A stretch of DNA of 64,000 nt from Ectocarpus siliculosus (GCA_000310025.1 FN648885.1:401964-465963); one strand, 5' to 3'; counted from the first letter of the stretch, positions 21,212 to 34,012 are shown. Notes: generated by a model from the letters alone, not told the origin. Made by a program: numbers and translations.

Positions 21212-24200
21212 ATGGCGCTCCACCGCAGCGCTGGAGTCGTGTCTCGCCTCCCGTCCCATGAGAAGCAGAAGATGGAGACTACTCCTTTCCCGTGGCTGCC
21301 CATGCTTGCCATCGCGATCGGACTCGTGAGTCATTCGTACGCTCTGACCAGCCTCTTCCCCTACGTGGGGTACATGGTGCAGCACCTCGGGGTCACCGAC
21401 GACAAGGATGAAGCAGGTTTGCGCTGCGTTTGGAAAAAAGGTCGCGTTGAATATTGGGTGCTTGTTGTTGAATTCTGTTTTTGTCCCTTCACCTGACTGA
21501 GCATTTGGGTCGGATCTCGGCAGGTTGGTTGCTCCGCTGCCAAGGCATTCATGATATGTTTCGAAGTTGAGGCGAGGCTTCCGCGTTTTGTGGTCAACAT
21601 CTTAGAAAATATACTTAACATCATTGAAAAACTACCAATTCGAGGCCATTGATTCTCAAAGTATGTGGAAGACAATACGTTCGAGGGGGCTACGCTCGTG
21701 CGAGTTCCAGACTCACTCGAGCTTGTTGGGTTTCGACGCACGAAATGGAACACGGGGAAATATATCGCATGCTCACATGCGTTTCATGCCGTTCTCCAAT
21801 CCGCGGTGCCTTGGACGAACAGATGGAAACTTCTCTACATTGTACACCTCCTGGCGACACGGGTGTTCATTTTTTTGTGACTTGGAACCCTTTGGAGTTT
21901 GTTTCTAGCCTACACGCCGTGCGATGCATGTGCTTTGTTTCACACGCACTCGTGTTTGACCCCTGCAACCAATGCCTCAGGGTACTACGCGGGCTATGTC
22001 TCGTCCGCCTTCATGGTCGGCCGCGTCGGGAGCTCTTACTTCTGGGGGCGCTTCGCCGATAGTCACGGGCGGCTACCGGTGATCTACGCGGGCCTGACCT
22101 CTATGGTGGTGCTGTCCATCGCTTTCGGGCTTTCGACTTCTTTCTTGTGGGCCCTGGGCTGTCGGTGAGAGCGCAGACTGGCCTAAACCTCCCACGGTTT
22201 CTCCGAATCGTGTTTATTGGTCGTCCTGTTGAACACGCGTAGATAGGATAACCGACAACAGCGCAGTAGATACACGCGCTTGGTAATGGCTTGATCATTT
22301 GTTTTCACCGCATACACCTCCTTTTCGTACGACAAAAGAGAGTAAAGATGTCACATGCGCCACGCAACATGCCTCCGTACGGTCATGGACGGACATCGCG
22401 AGTATTTTCCGCAACGCTTGTTCGGATGCTGCTGCTAGTGCTGCTGCTGCTGCTGTTGCTGCAGCTTCCGCTGTATGCACCACGTTGGATCAACCTTCTT
22501 CACTGCCTATTCGACATTGCTTCTACACTGCTGCGGTGTCTTTTCGTGGTAGGTTCCTCCTTGGCGTGCTGAATGGTCTCCTCGGGATATCTAAGGCCAT
22601 GACCTCAGAAGTCTGCGGGAAGGAGCACGAGGCTACGGGAATGGCGTACGTTCTAGGTACATGTAGCCCGGAGGAGCACCGCGTGCCCATCGTAGCAATC
22701 CTCTTGTTCAATCCTGTTGAATGTACTCATTTCGTCACCACAGTCTAAACTACTAACGTTATTGACACAGCAGCACGACATCGCGACCAATGACAAACGC
22801 ACCATTCTTGGGGTATTCCAGCACATGACGCGTGCTCATGTTGTGTGTGCGTCCACGGGTGCCATCAGCGAACACGGCAAGGGCCATCGACAAATATTTC
22901 TAGGCAATCACACGACAAGTTCTTGTCTTGAAGCCTATCCGGTCGTCGCCCCTTCCCGCAGATCTTGGGTAGACCATTGCCCTGCATGCAATCGGATGCG
23001 ATCGCCCCTCGCCCACCTCTGGAGCTCATGCGCTGCTCAGTTATCGCTGAGTGGGTAGCTCGGTCGATTTGTTTTGCGTCTACCGACGGCGTCGTTCTAA
23101 TTTGACGGCGGATCGTGTGAGAGCGAGCACCGCAACTAGAAGTACGAAAACTTATAAGCCACCACCCTTTCGCTCTGTCACATCCGCGGTGCGTTGTCGT
23201 CGTGCGCAATCCGTTTACATGTTCTTCGGGATGGACGTCAAAGGGTGTGCATCTATTGGGCTTGTGATCGGCCCTGGCCTTGGAGGCCTGCTGGCTGAGC
23301 CGGCAACGCACTACCCAACCGTGTTTTCGCAGTCGGGATTGTTCGGGAGGTACATATACTGTCTGCCAATGCTGTGCTGCGCTCTGCCTTGCTGTGCTGT
23401 GCTGTGCTGCTGTACCACATGCGCGAACTGGATTGCGCGACCACGGTGGGGGTAGTCTGTGCAGCGTTTGCGCGATGAAGACAATTCAAATAGCCGTGTT
23501 CCACGAAAAAGCTGTTTGCTGTGGCGGGATGCCCTCGATGCACTCTTACGCATGTTTGCCCCTTTTTTTTCGCGAGAAGCTAGATTATGTCACTCGCTAT
23601 CTCCGTCCCTAGCTGGTTGTTTGGTGGACCGACTGCACGGGACCGACGAAACTCCTGCATCTCATTCCTCAGACAGGAGAGCTGCTTGGCAATGGCGACA
23701 CAGACGTTCTTCGCGACGCTGCCGTTGCGTCTCTCTTAAAAACGTATTTTCGTTCATTGGTGACCGCTGTATCAACATCAACGAGGGTAAAACAAGCAAC
23801 AGTTGTGCTCGAAGTACAAGGAGCCTCAATTCATTCTCATTGAGAAGGCTGTCACCCGACGGGTGATCGACCGATCGGTTTATTACCTTCGCAGGTTTCC
23901 CTACCTCCTGCCGAACATCGTCGGGGCGGGTATCGCCTTGACCGGTTTACCTTTCGTCTTCTTCTTCCTAAAGGAAACGAGGCACGTACACAACAACAGA
24001 GGCGATAGCAGGTGAGGAGAAAAGTGGTGTTCTTCAAATGCGTGGGACCATGAGAACGTCCATCTTGCTCTCTCCAGAAACCGCGTTTATGTGCTGCAGG
24101 CGGATTGTCCCGCCGCACAACCGAGAATTTTCCACAGGTCGACTTGACCTATTTTTTTCGTGGACTTCCGCGAGGTCGGCCAGAGAGTACTCACACGCGG

Positions 24201-26592
24201 TCCTCCCACGTGCATGAAACTTCGCGTACTGCCACCGCGTTTCGGACTCAGCGGTGAGTTCAAGCTCCTTTCGGTCTCAGAAGCGGGGACCGTCGAAACC
24301 CACGAGGCCGCCACGGTCGAAGAAGGCGGGATGGTCGAGATGACCCCAACGGCAAGGACCCAAAACACCCTTGAAAGCGACACAAATGGCAGCGGTCGCG
24401 ACAACATACTATTGGCGGACCGTCGTGCGGAGGGCTCGAGGGCTGTAAGGTACGACGGCGGCATCGAGGGCCGAAGCGGAACCGCCGATTGCTACGACAT
24501 CGACGAAGACCACGGTAGAAATTCGGGCGAGCAGAGCCGCCAACTGCTCTCCGCAAGTGGGAGGTCTTCAAATGATGATTATGTTGATGATGGTGATGAG
24601 CGTGATGAGGCTGCGGCTTTTGGGGCTGGAGGCGGGCGAAAGAGCAACCGTGAAAGGTTTCGTACGACTACTAGAGCCTTACAAAGATTGGAAAAGGCCA
24701 AGGGATTCGGCGATAGCGACAGCGGCGGCGAGGGTCGATGGGGCAGGAGGAGCACCTGCTGGCGGGAGTGTCTCGTGCCGATACAATTGCTCACGGAGAG
24801 ACGCACCCGCAATGTCATGTTCGTGTACGCCCTCTTTTCGGTGAGGCCTCGAGTTGCCACTCCTCCGGCACCTCGTTGTGGTTGGGTTTTGAACGCTTCT
24901 AGAGAGTAGACGTGAAGCGCGCGGTTTTCGGTCGCAGACGCGCAGATCTGGCTCCTAGATCGCACGGTAGTAGAGTTAATCTCAGCGAAGTGGTCGCGGT
25001 CAAAGGCCACCGTGTTGAATACCTGACGGTCGCATTCCCGTTGAATACCCTGCATTGGACGAGCATCGCCGCGCGCCCGTTCAGTTCTGGCCACTAATAT
25101 GTGAGTGACACGTGCCGCCACATACCACCATGTGATCGCTACCCAGGACCTCAAATTTGCACTACCGCGAACCGTCTCTCTTTCTCGGCTGTTGGTGCCC
25201 CAGTTTGTCGCGATAGGAAACCGTGAGCTCTACCCGCTGTGGGCCCTCAGCACGGTGGCCAGCGGGGGCCTGGATTGGAGTTCGAAGCAGATTGGACAGG
25301 TTCGATGTTCGACCTAACTAGACTGCTCTACCGTTATTCTGACGCTCTCCCTGTCATTTGGGTCGTCTCGAGAGGCGTGCTGAGCACGGTGACTGTCGCG
25401 GGGTCTGATTTGGCCACGCTTTCGCTCCTCGATGAAAGTCGCCACATTTGCCCCGTTCCTCGAACTACCTTCGCCAGCCCAAATATCGACCGTGACTACT
25501 AGCTTCTGGGGTATCGTTGCTCCCATTTCATCGTCACGATTCCCAACGTTCATCTTAATCGTTGCTCCTCTCTCCGTCGCGTGACTGCTGTTTCTTGTTG
25601 ATACACAGGCCCTTTCTGTGTGCGGAATATTCATGCTTTTCTTCCAGCTGTTGGTGTACCCTCGGCTGTCGAAACGAATAGGGGCGACGAGGTCGCAGCG
25701 CTGGGCGTGCTTCCTTTCAATCCCTGTATTTCTCGTGTTCCCGACGCTGTCCCACCTTCGTGGTACCGAGAGGACGCTCGTCGCGGCCTCCCTGGTTTTG
25801 TTGTTCCTGACCAACGCAGTAGCCAACACGGTGAGCAACCGCGCGTTATTGCAGAAAAAAGAGGTAGCGGTATCATGTATAGTATATCGAAACAAAAAGG
25901 GGGTGTGACAATATCCCCGTCCTGTGTAGGCCGCCTTCGATGCAGGATGACACGCACGGAATAACTGGCCCGGAACGTTGCCTGCTGAGCCACATGCAGG
26001 GGAAATTTGCAGTTTGCATCAACTTCGAAATCAACGTCGAACCCCTTGTTGACGATGCTTCTGGCATTACATAGTTTTTATGTGCCGCTTCAGTTCAGGC
26101 CCTACTACCGGTGTCTGCCCTTTGTGTACAAACTAACTGAGCATGGACGCCCCACGCTAGAGCTTCGGCCGTTGCTGGTCTTATTCCTGTGGTCGGGATC
26201 TCAGACAACCTCCCGCCCCTCCCTTTTCTCCCTCACGGGCACGTTGTGAGGGCACCTCTTATATCCGCACGTCACATTTTACACCCCTCGGAGCGCGCAA
26301 ACTCCCGGATCCGCTACATCAGGTTTTCATCAACGTTGCTCTAGCAACAAACAATGCGGTGGAGCCGTCTCGACGCGGGACGCTGACCGGGCTGTCGATG
26401 ACGACAGGCTCGCTGGCCAAGGCCGCCGGCCCAACATTTTTCTCGTCGATTTTCGCTTGGTCGATCGACGGGCGTCGCCGTCCTTTCCCCCTCGACTACC
26501 ACCTGGCGTTCTACCTGTTGGCGCTGGGGTACGGGAGATTTCAAACGCTCTGCCGTAGTGTTATTGCTTTTTCGTTGTCATCGTCGATTTGA
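21212..26592 (+). CDS. Major facilitator superfamily transporter, 9 exons
   Basis: Probable 12-helix membrane transporter of the ZIFL/peptide-nitrate-like MFS group; substrate unknown. Exons: 21212-21416, 21981-22164, 22553-22656, 23244-23349, 23895-23981, 24252-24840, 25204-25299, 25609-25830, 26323-26592. The joined frame gives about 620 residues. MFS motif A is visible as WGRFADSHGRLPV (about 90-102). Further family blocks are FLLGVLNGLLGISKAM, GLVIGPGLGGLLAEPA and LPFVFFFLKET. Exon 6 encodes a long acidic Ser/Asp/Gly-rich loop (about 229-412) between the two six-helix halves. Later helices include SVCGIFMLFFQLLVYP and AWSIDG. The exon 4 acceptor (AAAG) is weak. The exon 5/6 junction is uncertain: best fit is a GC donor at 23982. 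The 3' end is taken as the stop at 26590; a further short exon is possible. The start could instead be the Met at 21272, where similarity to the left-edge paralogue begins. Confidence 0.85.
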
Positions 26593-28030
26593 AGCCCCTA
26601 TGCAGGGGAAGCACGTCGCTTTGAGATGAATAATTCTGAGAATTACGTGGGTGTGGCAGGGGGCCGCGGTACCATCAATAATTATCCTTGACGGTATGCG
26701 GAAACATGTTTGCCAACGACGGGTACCTCGCGCTCACAGCACTGCGTGCAGAGTGGTGATCCATACATATCGGAAGACCATTTCCGTCCCCCCCCTCCCC
26801 CGCGTTCCCACGCCTGAACGATTTTCCTACAATTATCCCAATGCTCCACCGCGAGACAAACCTCATCTGCTTCCTACCCTGTTCACGTTGCTTGAATCCA
26901 AACAGGATGGTTCTCGTGAGCTGGGCAAGCTGGGGTACAATTTGTTCGCCGGAGCCAGTACAATCGCAATCTGCTGCTTGCGTGGTTCCCGCGCGGGACC
27001 GATGGAAATACTCACAAGAGCGAGAATACGAGTATCATGGCGGTGTTACGGCAGAAAAATCCCTGGGCGATGCTAGTAAAGCGATACCCAAGTAAGGCTC
27101 GTCGTGACGTTGCTGTCCACGACGGAACCTGCCATCTCACTCTGATGTTAATTCGCTCACGATTTGGTCGTTGAGAGTATGCATACGTGGTCGAACCATC
27201 ATCGTGGTGAGGGAGACCTTCGAACGCGTGGAAATAAAAGACTGCACGTGCCCACACGCCGTGGGTTATTTAATTTTTCGGGTCATGCCTTCACCGTTGT
27301 ACAGATCAACTTGTATTCAGTGAGTAAGGAGATATTGCAGATCGAAGCGGTTCGAGCCGGCTTCATGTATGTACGGTCTTGACCTTGTTCTCTTGTTTTT
27401 TCGAACGTCGGATCACCTCGAGAGCGTTCATCGTCTTGTTTGGTTCCATGCGCGTGATTTGCGAATGCACTCCTTGTACATGTCGTCCCTCGTGAGGTAG
27501 TGGCATGGCTGCTCTTGGCCTTTTCTCTTCCGTGTCGGCTTGACATTTGCACAACTTCTCGAAATGCAAAAGGTGCAAGGGTGGGAAAAACAAGTAGTTG
27601 CATTTGCAGCTCCTAAAGCTTGCAAACAACCACTGGAAGCCTTCGATGCGTCAACCACGTCCCTTCTCTCTGATGTGAGACCTCTACATAGCGGCCGTAA
27701 GACTCTACTTGGACTCGTTCTCTCGTTCTCTCGTTCGGGGAGCCGTACTCTGTGGACCTCTTACCATGCCCAACAACCCATACGTAGTAACTCGAAGGTG
27801 CTTTCATGAACAACGGCCAGTTTGGTTTGTCTACTCCTTCCACAAACAAACCTGCCCTTTTCCCCTTTTCAATTTACACTCCGCTCCCCACTCGGAACCG
27901 CTGCAACGCACGTACTCCACTACGTTCGCTTGCCCTTCAGCACAATTTAGAAAGCTATCTTGCCACAACCTGGCACTACCTAACTAATCAACCCTGTTTT
28001 GGGGTACTCAGCAAAGTAACACAGATATGC
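26593..28030. other. No recognisable gene
   Basis: Region 3' of the MFS gene. Short ORFs are present, but none has motifs or convincing splice context. It may include an unrecognised terminal MFS exon and its 3' untranslated region. Confidence 0.35.
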
Positions 28031-28222
28031 GGGGGCTTCCGGGGGTTGTGCCTGGACGTTTCATGGATATGGTGAACATGGTGGGCGGGGGTCTTCTTGC
28101 CTCGCCCATGTCTCTCACTCGTTAAACTGTTTGACGTGTGACAAATATGGGTGACGCGAAAAGAGCCTCGCGCATCATGTTCACCATTCCCATGAAACAC
28201 CCCCGTGGCCCCCGGAGGTCCC
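28031..28222. repeat. Long imperfect inverted repeat (hairpin), arms about 77-80 bp
   Basis: The left arm 28031-28110 pairs with the right arm 28146-28222 around a loop of about 35 bases. Matching pieces include GTTTCATGG-x-ATGGTGAACATG on the left against CATGTTCACCATTCCCATGAAAC on the right in reverse complement. The outer CCGGGGG and inner GCCTCGCCCAT blocks also match. It could be a foldback/MITE element or a long small-RNA precursor. Confidence 0.85.
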
Positions 28223-28255
28223 TACTTCACTGCATACCCACAACAAGTCCCCCCC

Positions 28256-28380
28256 CCCCCCCCCTACTCGGTTCGAGATACGACCTACAGCAGTACGAAG
28301 AAAACCTCTCCGCAAATCGACAGCTAGAACCAACGGCAACATATCAAAATCCAATTCAAAGGTTTGCTCTAATTTGAACC
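28256..28380 (-). repeat. Remnant resembling the 3' internal end of the LTR element
   Basis: A C-run followed by CTACTCGGTTCGAGATACGA and ACCTAC matches the sequence just inside the left LTR of the element at 39085 (CTACTCGGTACGAGATACGA, then TCTAC, from about 39330). A second weaker match is CGGCAACA-x-ATC. It is probably a decayed relative rather than the same element. Confidence 0.45.
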
Positions 28381-28490
28381 CATACAAATAGTTTTGTTGT
28401 TGTTGCTTTCAAGACTGTTCATACGATTAACACCCAATCGACATCAGGCTATACCCCCCGGGTTGTGTCTCAATCGCGAGAAACAGCATC

Positions 28491-30540
28491 TCAAACGTAA
28501 AAATGAAACAAGAAATCAGTGACCATCATCATCGTCGAATCAGGGACGTAGTCGCCTCCCTCGCCACTGCCGTCCGACCGGGAGTCCAGCGAGTTGTCCC
28601 CGGTAGAGGACTCGGGCTGCAAGCGGTCCACCCTCGATGTCGGCTCACGGCCGTCACCTGGTACAATACATGCATGCATGGTTAGTTTGAGTCATGCCAC
28701 GGTATGCATAGGTAGCGATTAGGCACAGCATGTTCCAGAACGTTTCCATGGGTTCGCCCGAAGTGTAGAGGCATAATTCTGAAATATGACGTCTCTACAT
28801 ACCAGATAGATTCTTCATGGAAGAATATACTGTTATTTAAACGAACAAGAAACGAACTGATTGCAGTCAGTGACTACAGAAACTCTTGTGGTGAGGAGAG
28901 ACATACTATTCATACGCATGTGCAACAATACCTTGCTTCAGTGTGCCGAGAGTCCTTTTCGTGGCGCCAATCACGGGCTGCTGGTCCTCTTCCTCCTCGT
29001 CGTCGACTTCCTGTTGCGGGGGGCGCGTAAACCAGCCGGGTGCGGCCCTAGCGATGAGCAAACATGGTACGAACTACCATCACATACTAGCTGAGGGACC
29101 AAATAGTTTAAACCATCAACGAGTCGCGAATGAATTCGGAATCAATCGCCGCTGCACGTTGGGTACCAACTTTGACCTGAGTTCAACAACGGTTGCTCAG
29201 CTCTACCTATATACCTGCGCAAGCTCTGGCACATCTTCGCCATCATCGCGTGCTTCTTCGTCACTGCTGTTGGTCTTGTGTTCCCTGAGGAGTTCAATGA
29301 CAAACGTATGTCCGTACATCATGTGGCATTTGCAGCGTATGGTTTGTATGGGGTGAGTGGGTTGTTGGTGGCAAGAGGAGCAGTATCGTGGCGGGTAGCG
29401 TAGAGAGGTCGCGGAATGCGCTTGCTTGTTGTGAGATGTTCTCTCGCCATATGTCGACCCTCGCTTCCAACGTAGGGATGGCTACGTTACAATGAATCGT
29501 TCAATTTTCAAAACTGATTGTTCACTACGTATGTGTACCGATGGACAGCAGTGCTGCATCGAAGGCGGGGGGTGTCTCACCTGTTCTCGTCCGGTCGCAC
29601 GCATCGTTCGAGAGCCTTCCATACCAAGACCTTGGAGATTACGCACTTGGTCACCATGATGCCCGCCCAGACAGCTCCGCTCACAATTATCACCATGGTT
29701 CTTCTCAAGTCCGTTCGAAATCAAGCTGTCTAGGAGAGAGAGCTGAATTGAAGGTGTTGAGATTGAGAGTGAACTGGACAGGAGGAGCAGCAACAGCAAC
29801 GAGGTCCAGGTCCCACGGCTGGATCTTGATTCGTGATGAGGCAGTTGAACCAAGCTCGACACTGTCAGAAAACGATCCTGGTATCCTGGTTTACGCGAGA
29901 GCTTGCAGATTCGATCTACTGCAGAAAACGACCCTGGTTTACGCGAGCAACGATACTACGACTGTACAGTACAGACTCGATCGAGACTTCTCCCACAATA
30001 CTCAGTCTTTACACGGTCGAATATGCCCAAGAGGGCCCAGTACGAACAGCGGAAAGCAGTCGCCATCCTCTGATTCGTTAACCCGTTCCTTTTTCCTATG
30101 CGATTGTCATGTACTCCTCCAGCCTCCAGCCTCCTCCAGTGTGTTTCATGCTTGTATAGAATATATGCCTTCGTCCCAGTTGCGTCGTCAGAACGTCAGC
30201 CAACGCGGATGAGATCGCGAAGTTGGTCCGTAGGTTGGTTCGCCACGCCGCAAAGTTCCGGTTCGGCAGGGCATGCGGCGGGACCTCCCTTATGTTGCAT
30301 GCGGCATCGTGCGCCAAGCGTGAGTGTACATGTCTACAAAGGTCGAGAGCCAACCTCCAATCCAGATCAGTGAGCTGCTAACATGTAGCCTATTTGAAGG
30401 CGGCAGCGACACCGCTGTTGTTCTCCGGTGTCATCCAGGAATTGCTACTTGCGCCTGTTTGGAGTCTGTCGTGCTCCGCTTCAAGTCGAGATCGTTGCGT
30501 GCCTCGCACATCGGCCACGAGGAGATGGCGGGCTGCAGGG
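28491..30540 (-). CDS. Probable multi-exon gene, unknown function (exon model incomplete)
   Basis: A series of exon-like open segments with plausible splice signals on the minus strand. The last exon, 28657-28491, follows a TACCAG acceptor and ends in TGA; it encodes an acidic Ser-rich tail (DGREPTSRVDRLQPESS). The exon before it, about 29047-28932, encodes AAPGWFTRPPQQEVDDEEEE and ends in phase 1, matching the last exon. Others lie at 29284-29215 (two possible frames) and about 29705-29581. The latter carries one hydrophobic segment, MVIIVSGAVWAGIMV, followed by Lys-rich sequence. About 30340-30200 encodes NRNFAAWRTNLRTNFAISSA. A possible coiled-coil exon lies near 30540-30420. Not all junctions could be made consistent, and the 5' end was not found. 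No family was recognised. The gene is probably real, but this model is provisional. Confidence 0.4.
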
Positions 30541-30777
30541 AGGGTGCTCTATTAGTTACACGTGTGCACAGAAGATTTTCAACACACAGGTGGTGCGATT
30601 CTTTTTGGGCCCTCCTTCCATCTCTTCTTGAACGTACACATAGTCTATACCACTGTAGTCTACAGTCTACATGTTTCGTTGGCGTCGATATCACCACCGT
30701 TGAGTTTCGCCGGAGGAAGAAACGACGGAGTTCCTACACTACAATTTTCGAATGGATGCGGTTGCGAGGAGGGTGGT

Positions 30778-31229
30778 TTACGTGCATTTGTCGAGACTGA
30801 AGGTTAAACGCTTATAGTTTCGGTCAAAGAGTCGAAGCTGGCTTTTCCTCTCCTGTATGCATACTACAAGTATAAACAAGTACGTACGAACGCGAACCAA
30901 TGCGTCCCCCACGGGTGTGGGGGGCTTTTCGCGAAGCAAAGCAATGTACATCGTACTCACCATCGCACCGCGCGAAATTATTCTAGCCAGCGTACCAAAA
31001 AGCGTCTGTCTATTTCTCCGAAAGTGGCACACTACATATTCTGGGTCACGTGACACCTCCACCATTCATTGCAAGACAACCCCTTCAAGCGCTGGTCGTC
31101 GAAGGGCCACTTCAAAAGCTCTTGTCTGTAGAGTCGACATTCCTTGCGTTCAAGGGGTTGAAAAATATCCATACGTTTTTTCCCTTTGTTGGCCTGGGTG
31201 CTTGACGAGACCCCGCATGAGCCACCCAA
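30778..31229 (-). pseudogene. Frameshifted relative of the ORF at 7587
   Basis: Two overlapping minus-strand frames (31229-31032 and 31065-30778) together match the 130-codon ORF at 7587-7979 end to end. The match includes the LLKWPFDDQRLKGL, WWRCHVTQ, ISRGAM and YKRLTF segments. The shift lies near 31035-31065, directly after the WRCHVTQN block. Similarity is also clear at DNA level (31222 to about 30790 against 7612 to about 7960), with several small indels. This copy is therefore probably broken, unless the shift is a sequencing error. Confidence 0.55.
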
Positions 31230-31750
31230 AGCACATGTATATAACCCCCCACATCATACACCGCGCGCGAACATATCTAAACTCACGCGAGCAGTGGTTC
31301 GTTGAACAAATTCCAACGTAAGACCTATTTATGCGTATAGATACTCGTTAGTTCGGTTACCAACAAATATCTCGGTTGCAACACGAACCACGCCGGCGCT
31401 TGACAACGGCATCAAAAAACAACTCTTCCCAACGCAGTCCTCCCCGCCGAAATCAACCAAGACCTTTGGGTCGTTTTCAGTACGACCCGAATTTTCGCCC
31501 AAGCTGCCGTGGGTCCCTTCTCCACGAGTGATCAAGCCAAGCTGCCTACAATACAGCTTTCTGCGCAACTGCGTCTAGAATACTTCATAATAACACCTAG
31601 CACATCACAGCAACCAACGCGCGTCCTTGATATCCATACATCCTTGCGTCATGAAACCCGGGCGCTCCAACCGTCACGACCGTCACCAAACACCTAAATC
31701 GACAGAATACGTCAGACCCAAATGCACAATCAAAGTGAGTAGGAGTAGGC
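31230..31750. other. No recognisable gene
   Basis: Nothing supportable was seen between the minus-strand pseudogene and the ORFs near 31.8 kb. Confidence 0.4.
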
Positions 31751-31998
31751 TCAAGTTACTGGTACACCAGTCGACGCTTGGCCAGGCAAGGTCAGAGGTG
31801 TTGCGGCCCTTTTCGACCTATGACTAGTCCCCGAAGGCACGGAGGGAGGCTTGGAGCTGCTGGGATTGAACTTGGTCGTCGTACCCCCTGTGGCAGACGC
31901 GTCGATCTCGGTCACCTCCGTCGGAGTCCGCCGTTCGTTCCCGCGTCCTGCCTTCCCCGTGCCTGCGTCAGGGCTATGACGGCCAAGAGGCACTAGAC

Positions 31999-32440
31999 AT
32001 GTTCAGACATTTCTTTGGCATCCTGGCAAACATGCCCAGCTCCAAGCGGCTGGCGAGGCTGGCCCGCATGATAAACGCCATGGAATGTTGCGGGGCTCTT
32101 CACGAGAATGTATACGCGATGGACATCATCCATGGCACGAGATCAGCAGAAACAGCAACAGGCGATAGACAAGTTGCGCATCATGGAACAGGCCCATCAG
32201 CAGCAACAGCAACAGGACATGGACAAGTTTCGCGCGACAGAACAGACCCTTCTGTGCTCGCTGAGTGCCCAAGAGAGGCTCGAGCACTTGGAGGGAATGT
32301 TGGAGATAGAACCGAGGGAGGCGCATATAGAGACGGATTTCCGCACGCTGGAGGAGCAAGACGTAGAGTTGCTCGAACATGTTATGGAAATGATGGAGGA
32401 ATATGACGTTGAAGTGATGGAGGAAGCCATAGGTGAATAG
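31999..32440 (+). pseudogene. Gln-rich coiled-coil ORF, apparently frameshifted
   Basis: An upstream frame starting at 31999 (MFRHFFGILANMPSSKRLA, then ARMINAMECC) seems to pass, near 32110-32135, into a second frame that stops at 32438. The second frame encodes DQQKQQQAIDKLRIMEQAHQ followed by heptad-like Glu/Leu-rich sequence (ERLEHLEGML, DVELLEHVMEMMEEYDVEVM), as expected of a coiled coil. No enzymatic motif is present. It lies at the left of a transposon-rich stretch and may be an accessory ORF of a mobile element. An intron instead of a frameshift cannot be excluded. Confidence 0.35.
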
Positions 32441-34012
32441 CAGGATGGCATATGGCCGTATTGAAGTGGTGTATTGGGTTGATTGAGCGGACGAGATAAA
32501 AATCGCGATGCAAACAAACTTTTGTCCGTGTGAAAGTTGGGTGTGGAAAGGCTCAGAACAATATTCGCATCTTCCACGCAGTACTGTTGTAGTACATGAC
32601 ACATGATGAACCCATCATCAGTTGCGGAACGTCTGCGTGTGTGTGGTTGCCTGAAGCAGGATGTCTCTCGGGAGGTTTCAATTGAAACGGCCAGGCTAGA
32701 GCTAGTGTATTGCATGCAGGGCGGAGCTACAGTACGTTGACACATACTGTTCGAAATCGATCCACAAGTATGCACTGCTGTACGGGTCTCGCGGCTTGCG
32801 GCCGCGCTCCCGCTTCCGCACGCCGAGAAATGAGCGGAGACAGATCTCGACACCAAGTGAAAGTTTGCGACACAAGCGGGTCGCGACACGAGTGGGCGCG
32901 CGAGAGAGGAGAGACGGAGAGAGTCGAGAGAACAACTACAACAACGTGCACCCAAGATGCACTCAACACACATGGGCCATTTTCCGCTTGTGAGGCATGC
33001 AGTAGCGGACATGAGAATGATACAAATTTGAAACATCGCACAGCATCGCAGATAGACTATTGCAAGGTATTGAGTCGTCACCCGCGGCTCATTACCCCTA
33101 CGCATCTAGTACGCATGTCGTTGTTATTGTCGTGGAAACGATGTGTAGGACGGACCGTGGCCGAAGAGGCCGATACATGAATTTGAGTTGCTGCACGTAT
33201 TGTGTTTGTGTTTGCTCCAAAAAAAATATAGGTGCCCTTATCCTACAGAAACTATGCTGGCAAACACCCCGACCAGCCTGTTGTTGCCGGTGAGCTTTGA
33301 AGTATTCAGAGGGTACGACCGACGAAAACACGCCCATACTACGGACACATTCCACATGAGCTTAGCCAATCACAACGCGACATCCCGCCGCCAGCTCGCC
33401 CCCCTTCCTGCTCTCCTCCGGCCAGCGACCCGCGTCTCAGAATCCAAACCAAAACACAGGAAAACCAATAGAGCACCGGAAGGTCAGCTTCGAGTCCCCA
33501 TTCGGCAATAGGGTGAAGGGACCCACGCAACGCTGACTGAGAGCTGATAGAGAGAGAGGGAAATAAGGGAACGTAGTCGTAGTGGAAGGAGGGGTGGTAC
33601 ATCGTCGGTATGGTTCGATGCAAAAAGCTGAGCTTCGCCCCCAGATGTGTTTGCTATTCGCGAGGGACCCTGCTTCTGACAAATGTTTTGTCCTTTAAAG
33701 CGGGGGGTTGACTTCATTGAGATGAGTGTCTTTAACCCTTATATGACTACACCCACGAATGAGCTCCGTTCCCAGCTCCGATGACTCTTATATACAACAT
33801 TTATCGAACCTGAGCCCGAATTGAGCTGTGGATATCTGCGTCCACGAGGGCTGGACTGGACAAGTAGACCGTCGAAAAGGAACAAAATAACGGCGGGGAC
33901 AGCAGCAGTAGCGTCCCCTACACAAAAAACCAAAGCTTGGGAGTTGCAACGTTGCTGAGCACCCAGCCCGCGCTGTGAAAGAGACCGCAGTCCAGCACGC
34001 AGAAACGCGATC
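32441..34012. other. No recognisable gene
   Basis: A 302-codon minus-strand ORF covers part of this area (33105-32197). It overlaps the coiled-coil ORF antisense and is Ser/Cys-rich without motifs, so it is not accepted. Otherwise nothing was seen. Confidence 0.4.

Noticed and set aside
28265-28285. GGTTCGAGA resembling a tRNA B box
   Set aside because: No cloverleaf or A box around it, and the sequence matches the retroelement inner end instead.
32197-33105. 302-codon minus-strand ORF, one of the longest in the window
   Set aside because: It is Ser/Cys-rich without motifs, and its C-terminal third is the antisense of a convincing coiled-coil ORF. No family resemblance.
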